Source: Eimeria necatrix (lineage: Eukaryota; Apicomplexa; Conoidasida; Eucoccidiorida; Eimeriidae). Taken from it: a stretch of DNA of 64,000 nucleotides. The position numbers were made by a program, and so were the translations under genes. How positions within the stretch are numbered: position 1 is the stretch's first letter; each line of letters opens with the position of its first letter. The stretch is taken from NCBI RefSeq assembly GCF_000499385.1, contig NW_013654529.1:124001-188000 (forward strand), in the 5' to 3' direction. Below the pieces are notes generated by a model that searched no databases, had not been told where the DNA came from, and saw only the letters and a list, made by a program, of their open reading frames with translations. This document shows, one piece after another, positions 37,201 to 47,461 of this stretch.

Positions 37201-37855
37201 TGACTTCGTTTCATAAAGTATAATGCAAAGGCCGTACTTGTTGGCTCTGACCAACTTTCCTCTGTCTTGCTTCATGTGTTCTTGGCGCAGGTTCATCGCA
37301 CATCGAACATATTTGCTTCTGCACTGGCATTGCATACACGCATTAGTCTGTTTCCGTAGTTGCAGTTTGTGCAATGTGTATATTTTGGAGACGCGTATTC
37401 GCATAGAGGCATGAGGCTGCAACTATTCTCAAATGCTTCAGACAGGGAAATGTAGCTTCTCATTCGCTTTGAATGTGACAATGCATGCGTGCGTGCGCAC
37501 AAGCACATGCGTCCACATACACCATATACACAGTAACAAACGACATTTTTCGCTTCGGTGCCTGCGTCTGTGAAAATTTCATGGCTATATGCATACAAAC
37601 TTGATTCGTGCGATTCATGCGGCGTTTTGTCTTTGAACGATATCTTTGCTTCGTGTTATGCTCCTATTTGCAGTTGCGAGAAGCTGGATATCTGATTTCC
37701 CTGAAATCCCATGTGGAACTTCAACGGTCACTAGCCACGCAGACTATTCTTCCCTTGATGAAGAACAGACTTTCTTGCCTACCCGCGACGCCTATGCCGA
37801 GCTTTTACCCGTTGGGGGCATCGCTTATGAGGTGCAAGAGGCCAAGGTTTACTGA
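34264..37855 (+). CDS. FAD-monooxygenase-fold protein, degenerate flavin motifs
   Basis: Belongs to the PHBH/UbiH-type flavoprotein monooxygenase fold. Six exons join in phase: 34264-34865, 35011-35155, 35662-35796, 36330-36371, 36858-36984, 37674-37855, giving 411 codons with stop (410 residues, the usual length of the family). Residues about 28-45 form the Rossmann beta-alpha-beta unit VVVLGATIGGLAAAVAI, and STLRQILAAHL and GLVVVATDSVSVSD follow in the expected order. The second flavin region, spread over three exons, is GRIVLTAAAAHPW...LELDLEDAAQLG. In active relatives this reads GR-x-x-L-x-GDAAHP...NLALEDA. Thus the GD pair is AA, and the GxGxxG fingerprint is GATIGG. An extra small exon between 35156 and 35661 cannot be excluded. 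The substrate is unknown; coccidian COQ6-like or carotenoid-type enzymes are possible relatives. No signal peptide or C-terminal membrane segment. Fold is well supported, activity is not. Confidence 0.8.
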
Positions 37856-39829
37856 AACTACCACAAGCCTAGTTTGCTACTTAAGCTAGCTAGCCAGCTA
37901 GCAGGCTGGCTGGTGTGCTGAAGCCATTTGTTGGGTCGGCAGCTGGTGTGCTAGATTTGTTGGCTGGCTATAGCTAGCTAGCTAGCTAGCTTCCTGAAAA
38001 ACGGGATCCCGACCTCGGTCCTACTTGCGAAGATACACCGTGTCTACTACGCAAGGCATGCGAAGAAGCTTGGATTTTGTTGATTTATTCGTCGTTCTCA
38101 GTTTGTCTGTCGCCAGCAAAGTTTTTGCAGAACGCCGACAGCCTGCCGCGGCGTAATGAACAGATCGAACAGATGGACCTGAGAATAATCCGTGCATGTA
38201 TGCATACATGCCCAAATTTGCATAATAAATACGCATGGCTAGGAACACGCAGTCCATGCGCCAATGGACGCGTAGATCTTGCGTACGGTTTAATTGCATG
38301 CACGTGAAACACAGAAAAACACGAAGCGTATGTATATGGCAGGTAGTGTGCAATCACAATAGCCTGGTTAATGTGTACCATGCATAATGCATCAAATGTA
38401 CATCAAGTCGTCTCAGCCGTGGCCTAACCCTTTCGAGAGGCGCGCGCTCTCGCCTGGGCGGCCTCACTGGCAACTCGTCTCGCTGACACCCCGAACAAGG
38501 TATCTTTCTAAATCTCGTCCAATATCGCTTCCTCGAGTTCAAAATGAAGTCAGTTGGCGGGCCCTTTTGCAGCGCCTGCTGGTGCTAGTTAGTTTCTCTC
38601 CCTCCATGGAGAAACCACTTAGCGCGGAAAAATTGGTACCGCCTTCCTCCTTGTGTACATAGCCTTGTGTACAGCTCTGCCTAGGTTAAGGAATACAACC
38701 TCCAGCATTGTAAATAATAAGGTACACCTGATATTTGGAGAGGTACAAACGATACTGCAACGTCTTCATAGGAATACGACCCCCCGTTCATGAAGCATGT
38801 GAGATGGTTCCTGATGCTGCTCGCACTCATGCGAACTCCCAAGCGTTTCGCGTCGCTATCTGGAAACGAAGTATCACCGTGGCAAGTTGTGCTTGATGCA
38901 AAGTGAAAAACCGCGGCTGTGAATGGAATGCTTACTTATGCCTGAATACACATTCCGCTGGCACGGCTGATAGGACCGTTTACTTGTGTAGTGCCCATGT
39001 AAGGCGCGATATAACATTCTTACGGGAACTTAGATCAAGCATAAATCTGTCTATATCATCTATAAACGTGAAGAGAAAGCGCACTGAGTACACCCGTCAA
39101 GACGGCGAATGCGAATGTACCAAAATTCACGAAAAGAAGCAAAGAGCAGACTTTGCCCGTGTTATTTCACTTCAGAAAAAAATTCCAATAAAACGGATTC
39201 GAAAAGGCAATGAATGTCATGGTGGTTGGCGGCTGCATGAGCCAAAACGCTCGCACAACCTCGCTGCTGCTGCTGCTGCAATATTGATGCTGCTGCAGTT
39301 GCTGCTGCTACTGCAGTCACAACTGTTGCGACTACTGCAAGGCGTCGAAGAACTGGTCCGATGATGCGACACTTCGGGAATGTGAGAGTCACCTCCCACT
39401 TCGTTCCTATGCCTGTGAAAGCCGTCTTCCTCTTTCGCGCCTTGCCGCAATAGCAGCTGCTCCACCATCCCTTGCAGCCACTGTCACCGCTTGTGCTCTT
39501 GCCGTTCGACAAGCAAAGGAAGCGCAGTAAAAAACGAAGAACAGCCAGGTATAATCAGCTGCTTCTGCGGCCCGGAAGAACGTAAAGGCCGCTTCACAGT
39601 TCTCAATGAGATCACATATCACAACACCTCTTCAAGGCAAAGACTCACGCCTCTTCAACTGCTGCAGCAACTTCAGGAACAGCTGCAGCACCTGACCATA
39701 CAATTGCCCATACAATTGCAGCTGTGCTTGTTACAGCTGCTTCACCTGCTCTTTTAAGTGGCTGCCCCTCCTGGAGCTGTTGATGCTGCTGGCGCTTGAG
39801 ATCAGTTTCACTGCTGCCATGTGGGAAGA
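37856..39829. other. Intergenic, GCTA microsatellite
   Basis: Spacer between convergent genes (monooxygenase-like on +, TFIIE alpha on -). It begins with CTAG-rich sequence, including a self-complementary (GCTA)n tract at about 37964-37990 and further GCTAGC/CTGGCTGG repeats from 37884. CAG/CTG runs at about 39260-39340 lie in the presumed 3' UTR of TFIIE alpha. No frame shows conserved features. Confidence 0.5.
37884..37990. repeat. GCTA/GCTGG simple repeat
   Basis: AAGCTAGCTAGCCAGCTAGCAGGCTGGCTGG opens the tract (given here in outline: three GCTAGC-type units), and GCTATAGCTAGCTAGC with two more GCTA units closes it. Tetranucleotide GCTA units are palindromic in pairs, so the tract can fold on itself. 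Confidence 0.7.
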
Positions 39830-42825
39830 TCAGAGATCGTCGAGGTAAGTGGACTGGAGCTCCATAAATTTCTGATAGTAATCAGGACAAGACAAAATTG
39901 CCAGCATTTAAACCCATGGGCAGAACAGAATTGTCACAAGGACAAACTTTTAAAGTGGCACACAAGAGGCGACGACGACACGGAAAACCCCACAGCAGCA
40001 ACGGCAGCGAGAAATAGATCAACCAGTGCTGCGGCTAGGTGCCACATCAGACGCAATCAGTGGCAAAACGCAATCGATACAGAAGGCCGATTGGCATACA
40101 TCAAGAGAGGCTCAACACCAAATAAAAAGGAAAGACACAAGCTGAAGAGTACGTAGCTAAAAAAGATGAGTGAGGAGATGGAAACCATGAAAGCAAAGAA
40201 GCTGGAAGCTGAAAGCTGCGAGAATGCCGTGCACTGTCCTACCTCATGTTCCTCTATGGACATATCCAACTGGTACTCCACCGCCTCCTCTATCGTGAAA
40301 TCTCTGCCCAAGCGGGAAATATAGACGCGAGGCGCTTCTTCAGCAGCAGCAGCACCGGTGATGTCTTCTGCTGCTGCTCCCGCTCCAGGCTCTGGCGCTC
40401 CTGCAGTTTCTCCCCCAAATGGTCTCTCCGCTGCGCCCAGAGTAGAGGCCTCCTCCCTGTCTGGCACTGTCTCGTCCCTTCCATGTCCTTTGTTCTCCAG
40501 ACCCAGCGCTGCCGGTTGTGTCTTTTGACCTGAAGGCACTACTGCTGGCGCCCCTGCTGTTTGCGCTGCTGCTGCTCCGGTTTCCCCGTATATTTTCCCT
40601 GCAGCATTGGCCGTTGTTGCACTTGCTGCGGTCGCTGCTGTTGCTGCTGGTACCCCTGGCTTGTACGCGGGCGTCCCACGCAAGGTAGAAAGCTTGTTGC
40701 TGGTCTTCATACTGAATTTTATCTGCCCACGCTTGCCTCCCGCTGCAGATAGCGGCTGATTGACGGGCGGGGCAGTATTGTCCTTCGGCTGCATCGAGTG
40801 ATCAGCTCCCTGCGCAGCAGCAGAAGCAACAGCTGCTGCGCCAGGAGGATGACCCGGCAAAGAAGCAGCCGCAGGGGCTGCACCGTAAGAAAAGGAAGCG
40901 CCGCTTCCACTGCGCATCCACGAAGGAGTAGAGACCGAGCTTTTCGTCCCTTCCGCTTGGCCTTGTCGAGTGCCACTCATCTGCAGCTTTGCCTCACTTG
41001 CAGGCCCTAGTTCAGCGCACAGCAGAGGAAAAACACTATAGCATCAAAAGCAACAACGAAAGCGGCGCAAGAACATATACTGGGTGTCAACAAAGAGGCA
41101 GCACTGGAACAAAATATATACAGGTGCAGTAAAGATGCGCAACTCGGTTTCTACCTCCGCAATAAACGACGTAGCAGCAATGAGAGGATAGACAGAAACA
41201 TGTGAAGTAACAAGCACCTCTGTGTTCCAATTTGAAGTCCGACTAGCGCTCACTGCATTACAAAAACCGCAGCTGACCCAACGTGGGCGGCACAAAGAAT
41301 AGCAGCAGCATGAACACAAGGAACTGCTGCAGCACCAGCAACAAAGAAAACAGAATTTACCTGCTTGGCGCCAGGTAGGTACTGCGCTGGCTGGATTATC
41401 GCTGCTGCACGAAACAGCGGATCCGACAGACGAGCCAGCATTAGTTTTGCTGCTTTTGTCCTGCTGTTTCTTCAGCTCATTTTTCTCTGCTCGAGTAAAA
41501 GGGGCGAAAACAGGCACACGCATGCTCCAGCAGCGGCTGATGAGCGACCGCAGCAGCTGCAGCTGCTCCTGCAGCCGCTGCTGCAGCGACGCGAGATGCT
41601 CCACCACGGTCTTCGAGTCCTGGGAAATGAAACAAAAGAATAACAAACAGGACTTGCTGGTAACCAGCGCCGCCTCCGTCCCTGCTGCTGCCTGCTGTTC
41701 AACTCAGTACTGCTTCCCGTGGTGTCACTGCTGCTGCTGCTGCTGCTGCTGCTCGCGCTGTGGCTGCTCACCTCGTGTTCGAGTTTAGAGCCACAGTCAC
41801 ACAGAAATGTAGCATCTTCTGGGTCGAGCTTGAGCCTTTGAGCTTCAAGTGCATCGTACTGACGGCCACAAATGGGACAAACAAAGACGTCCCTTGTCTC
41901 TGCCTCTCGCCTTTGCTGCTTCAGTTTGGTGTCAATCTGCTCTATGCGGTACTGCACCACTATGACTGCATACGGCGACACGCGGTAGTAAAAAGGAGCA
42001 GCAGAGGACGCCCCCGAACCTAGCAAAGCAGCGCCGCCAGGCATAGAGCCACGCCCATAGTCCGTGGTGCCCCCCACACTGCTGCGTCACACAGGCACAT
42101 TTGCCCATTAACTTCAAACACAAACCAAGACAGTACCCTTTCTTAATGGCCTGCCTCTGCTGTCAAAGAGCGTTCACCACCAGCAGCCTCAGTACGCCTT
42201 AATGGCTGAAACGTGATTTCGTTCAAAACTCAAACTAACACGAGAATGCAGTCAGAAATGAAATGTGCATGAAGGCAGTCACTGTAGAACGATTGCACTG
42301 TGGCGAAATCGCCGGCCGCCACATGAAAGGTTTCTATATAGCCGTCACAATAGACTAAATTGGCTAGGGAGGTGGCTAAGAAAAGCCAAAGAGGCGCACC
42401 GTACGCTAAACTCCGCCATGTACGCTTTCGTGGAGAAAGACACACCTGGACGCAGTGTCTCCATCCGCGCTTGCATTGGACAATGCTTGTGCACTCGCAG
42501 CGCTAAGTTGCTCCTTCTGGATCAGCATCAGCCTCTCCAAGGAAGCGCAAACCTCTCGAACGCGTTTGTCTGGCCAGCCGAGTCTGTCGATCAGTTCCCT
42601 CTCCGTGAAGGCCTTCTCTTCTGAGGCCAGGAAGTCCACGACCACAATTTGTTCGTCATCGCAGAAAAGTCGAGTGGTTGCAGCTAAGAAAGCCATAAAG
42701 AGTTCGCGGTCGTACGGCTTTGAAACCCCGGCGCCGCTCGCTGAATCTGGGTCAGCGCCGGGGCTTCCTCGGTCAACAGAAACGGCCCCCATCGAAATGC
42801 GAGAAGGAGGAGACGTCGTGGACAT
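39830..42825 (-). CDS. Transcription initiation factor TFIIE, alpha subunit
   Basis: General RNA polymerase II factor that bridges the polymerase and TFIIH at the promoter. Exons (minus): 42825-42446, 42078-41772, 41619-41361, 41006-40243, 39871-39830. Phases agree and the total is 584 codons with TGA. Residues about 40-110 form the winged helix (FLAATTRLFCDDEQIVVVDF, then ERELIDRLGWPDKRVREVCASLERL). A zinc-ribbon segment follows: VCPICGRQYDALEAQRL and, 18 residues on, FLCDCGSKLEHE. The second half has C-x-C rather than the usual C-x2-C. After a Gln-rich helical exon comes a single 764-base exon coding a long Ala/Gly/Pro-rich region ending in the conserved EEAVEYQLDMSIEEHE, which splices to the terminal KFMELQSTYLDDL. 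The acidic C-terminus fits the family. The Ala-rich insert explains a length above that of compact homologues. Assignment is firm. Confidence 0.92.
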
Positions 42826-44365
42826 TGATTACACTATAAACGGGAGGAAAGCGCATGCCGGGAGGACTTGGAAAGCGCCAGATCCTTACAGACAACACGC
42901 AATACATGCAACTGTTGCTGTAGTAGGGAGAGAAGGTGCTGCTGCAGCAGCAGCATTACACCAGTACTGGTTCACTAAGTGCAGAATGTCGCCATAACAG
43001 AGCAAAAAATGGTAAAATATATGGGACTCAAGAATCAAAGGTTCTGAAGAATAGTAGAAGCGGTTTTCGTCTGGATGAAAGCCTCGGCGCTCTGCATGCG
43101 TTCTCATTCAGCCCCAGCCTTTTACTGGTAGATGACCCCATGCAGTACCAATCGAAATGTCTTTCGCATTCTTCTGCCCCCGAGATTTTCTCTTTACCAG
43201 TTTGTGCTCAATTTAACAGTTTTATCTCACCATACTGCCGAGCACACCTGCCCAGCGCTTTAGCTGTCGCAGACAACACTTCATGCATTTGCTGCAACTG
43301 TGATGCATTGGCTACATCCGGATCATCCCGAGCTGTCTGACGTATTGGGGAGCTTGAATACTACTTCTATTTTTAATATACATGCTTCCTCTTTGGCTGC
43401 TTCACACCCCACTTCGGGTCTGCACTCCGTCAGTGGCGTTCGTGCACTGTACTGAATGAATGCACTTGACTTGATCATTGTGCAATTTTTTCAGAACGGA
43501 TCTTGAGGCACTTAGAAAACACGGGGGGCATGGGATTCGGAGTTCATGGTCTACATCTGTGTGGGTGGTCCGGTTCGCAGCGCAAAAAGAGTGTCCAAAA
43601 TGAGAGCCCATGCCAAGTAGTTCACTCCAATACTTTCCCCTGCTGTACATATCAGCGGCATAATGACGCAGCCCTAGCGCATTCCGTTGGGAAATGTTAC
43701 TAGCTAGAAGCTCAGGCATAAGGTCTCAGCCACGTTGAGGTTACTTTGGGAAGCCGAATGCAGGACAGCCCTGAGTGGATCGTCGTGTATTCTTGACCTT
43801 TATTTTCCAAAGACAGCATCTTTACAACATGATTTATCACATCCAAGCAGCATTTATTGCCGTTTTCCGTGCCGGCAGCTTTCTTAGACTCGTCAATTCC
43901 CTCCCCACCAGCTCAAGGATTTCGTTATCCTCAGGCGCACGAGGGCATTCCAAAGGAATTTCCCACCCTTTAAAAGCAGCAAATCCGTTTAGGAGAACGG
44001 AAATATGAGTTTCCGGTAGCTAGACATCTGCGGTGAGTAAGCCGCTGCCCAGAAGACTGGCAGGTCTCCTCCAAAAGCTAGCTTCGTCCAAGCAGAAGTA
44101 GTTGCAAATCTTCAGAGCTCTTGCCGCAGAAATAATGTCGGAATGACCAATCACAATACGACAGATATCAGGCGCTCAGCCCATATGAACTTTTAATGAT
44201 ATACAGCCAACTCACATGAGCCGTGTCTACACTGCATCAGTGTTCAGTACAGGATTCACCTCCTGCAAGTGAGCAGTGCACCTCTAGATAGATGTAGCAA
44301 AATGCTTGCACAGGCTCAGTCGCATGAAAGAAATGAAAGGGCAAAACGATTGAAAACACGTGAAG
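42826..44365. other. Intergenic, no gene recognised
   Basis: Upstream region of TFIIE alpha (its promoter would read leftward from about 42.9 kb). A short CAG/CTG run lies near 42935-42960. Frames up to 134 codons (42936-43340 +) look random. Confidence 0.45.
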
Positions 44366-44439
44366 CACCCCCGGCGGGACTCGAACCCGCAACCTTTGGA
44401 TTAGAAGTCCAACGCGCTATCCGATTGCGCCACAAGGGC
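44366..44439 (-). tRNA. tRNA-Arg(TCT)
   Basis: Read on the minus strand from 44439: acceptor strand GCCCTTG pairs with CGGGGGT (one terminal and two internal G-U pairs), with G as the discriminator base. The D arm carries the A box TGGCGCAATCGG. The anticodon stem is TTGGA/TCCAA around the loop CTTCTAA (anticodon TCT, decoding AGA). The T arm is GCGGGTTCGAGTCCCGC with the B box GGTTCGAGTCC. There is no intron and no encoded CCA. A TTTT run about ten bases downstream would serve as the polymerase III terminator. Confidence 0.96.
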
Positions 44440-47400
44440 TACGAGGGAACAACTTACGGAAGCGCGCATATCCATTTACACACCTGTTTTAATCAACCAT
44501 CCTGTGCATAGAGATGCCGGCAATGTACCAAACCTAAAAGCCAGAAGCATGCGGGAAAGTAGGAATTGGCCATTGCTCTTCTGGCTGCATTTACTGTGAT
44601 CGGTTATCTGTTTGACTGTGCTTGAGGACTTCATTGAAGAATGCCACATTGCAGTCATACGTAAACGCGATATCCATCGGCTGTTTCGGTGGGTTTAACA
44701 CGTCCTTTTCGTTTTGAACCTTAGTGGCGACCTTGTAGGTCTTGGAACATGAAGTGAATCTTACGCAAAAATTGGGTCGCAGATTGTGATTAAAATATTT
44801 TGGTGGATAAATTCATTTTGGTTGTTACTGCGCAACAACCCAGCAACCGGGACGTCATATTGTGGAATCAGTATGGTGTGTTGTGCAGCTAGAATGGCGA
44901 TCGTGCCTGAGCTTTGTTTCGAAGCAATTGAAGCAACTTGACGCTAAATAATTGCTCGTTGAAATCTGGCCAAGCTGCGGTCATGCCTTTGGTTAGATTA
45001 GTGCAGTGCGTGAGAACTCTGAAGTCCTGTAGCACGGCTTATGAGAATTGCGGCGAACAACGCTGTCTACCTTTTAATTTGATTAGCCTACCTTAAGTGC
45101 CCTACTCAGTACAAAAACTTCAAAAATGTATCTTAGTGCGACTCAATGCCTTAAATGAGGAGCGTTGAAGCATGTAACAGGTGTACGCATTCTGGCTCAG
45201 GATAGCTCCTTGGGTAACCTAACATCCCACAAGCAATCGCGGACGGGTGCTGTCGCTGGGCTGAATGTTCTCCGTCTTTTTCATTGTGTCATGCAAATGG
45301 AGGGCAACTACGCTTCGTCATCAGGCTTATCTCTTGTGATACAAGCGTATTGAAGGCAGATAGCCTCATCACGCCTACCTAAAAGACTGCCTGAATCCAT
45401 TGTGTGCGGCGGCAGAGACACTTTTATTCTAGTAATCATTTGTGCTACTATGAAAACTGGTTTGTCGTTTGCAACTTGGGCTGCTGGGGCTTCCGTCTTT
45501 TTATTAAGTGAGCTAGAAACGAGTTTTGGACATGGCATGCGAATGAAATTTGCGAATCACTGCAAGAGCAGGCTGATTCAAAACGCTGACCGCCTCCTGA
45601 AGCGTGCAACTGTGGCAGGTTCTTCATATTTGTCAGAAAGGGCGTTGTCAACCTGAGCCTGTGCGCATTGAACGTCACTAAGTATTCAAACTTGGGGATA
45701 CGTCAGTAGCTTAGGCGAGCATGCCCACATCAGAGCTGCTGGAGTCTTGCAGAGTGCTAAGGTACATTCCTCGACGGTGGTCCGCACAAGAGGGAGCTTG
45801 TGCCGCAGACTGTGGCTGGAGCTTTTGAATATGGCATCAGAAATCTTAATATTTCTAAGTGATTTTCGGCGTCTCCCTCTGAAAAGATTAGGTGGGAACT
45901 CGCGCCTATGTAGGTAGGTCGACAAAATTTGGTGCATGCCTTGTGTATAATTCCAAGAACCCACCAATCGCTGGACGCGCTGCAAAGGCGACGCTCCCCA
46001 TTTATCTTTAACATACTCAAAGCACATTCGCGAGCGAAGATGAAGGCAAAATTGCTCAAGCATCCTGCATTCATCCTCTTTGGTCCTTTTTTTATAGACG
46101 CAAGTGCCTCTCGATACTCAGCAATGCGGCAGCATAGCATCACGTGGAATCGCCAGGCAGCTTATGTTAACGAAGCTGCCTTCTTCACCCGGTTCTCTTG
46201 CTACTCTACGGCGTGTCTGAAGATCCTACTCTGGTGCTAGCTGGACGAAAGCCGTAATTATCACCTAATTCAGTCTGCCTTGTATCAGGAGACCGAGCGC
46301 TTGGGATTCATTTTGTCTGCAGCTGGGATTACGGCAGATTCTACAAAAGCAGGACGAATTTGTTATTTTCTTTGTATTAAGGGCCACAGGACAAGGCGAA
46401 GGCCATTCAATATTCTTGGGTGTGTCACTGGCCCACTCAAAACGCTTTGTCCACTGCTCAGCTCCTGTGGCCGCTCGTTCTTGACTCTGCATCATCCCGG
46501 AGGGGCAATGAGCAGAAGGCAGTGTATGAAGCATTAAAGTACATTATCTCTGGATCCATGCAAGAGCTTCACCCCTTGCAAAGGTGCTTGTTAATTGTTG
46601 AGTTCGACGTAGCGTCGTGGGATGAAGGAATGCGCAGATAATGGACAGAAGCAACGTAAATTGTTCGTAGTTCGTACACTCATGAGACAGTGCAAAATGC
46701 ATGGTACGGAGCTTGACAACTTTGCTGCTTTATGAAGCAGTTTTGCATGCCGTGAGGGTTTCTGCGTTCGCTTCTTACTGTGGCTCAAGTATCAGCAGCA
46801 AAGCTCACTCGTCTTATGAGCTGGGTGCTCCAGCAGCCTACCAGCTACCTTGAGCACATATTGGAACAGTTTCTGCCCCGAAACTTTGCGCGTAGATGGT
46901 ACTTTTTGTATCTATTTTGTATCTAAATTGTACTCAAGGGTTCGGATGTATGATAAACGGCGTAGGCCTGCACCCGTTCTCATCTTAAGCCTTTTTTTAT
47001 GGTACAAAGTGTGGAATGTATGTTAGCTCATTTACCCTTGAACAAAACAACACATACCGCAAGAGCCCGAAAAATGGACAGCAGGGGCCCCGTGGCCCAT
47101 GGCCGACTGGCATGCAGCGCCAATGCCGTGTCTCGTACGATGCTCGACATGTCAGCGTCAATTTAAGTGAATTTACCAAAAACACCGAAATGTGAATGGC
47201 ATTATAAGCTCAAGTATTTTGTAGCTTTTTAGTTTCGCCTTATTCGTGCGGCGCGCACAAATGACCCTTTCAAGTTGGACAAGCCTCTAAGGGTTTTGAC
47301 TGGAACTGAACCGCTGCAGAGGCAAGGGTTTTCCCTCCCCCGTCATCTAGCATGTCAAAATTTGTTTATGCATGCAAGTAAAGTTTAACCTTTGACGCTT

Positions 47401-47461
47401 TGGGCAGCCTGTGCGCAGCATCCCATGCTGTATCTGCCACCCCGTCGGGGGGCCCCTCACA
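44440..47461. other. 3-kb intergenic region
   Basis: No supported gene. The longest frames are 103-128 codons (45757-46143 - and 45929-46240 +), overlap antisense to one another and have no conserved motif. No second tRNA, hairpin cluster or tandem repeat noticed. CAG runs are nearly absent, in contrast to the flanking genes. Confidence 0.45.

Noticed and set aside
45686..46240. Overlapping frames of 103-128 codons on both strands
   Set aside because: Of comparable length on opposite strands with no motif; the length is within chance for about 50% GC DNA.
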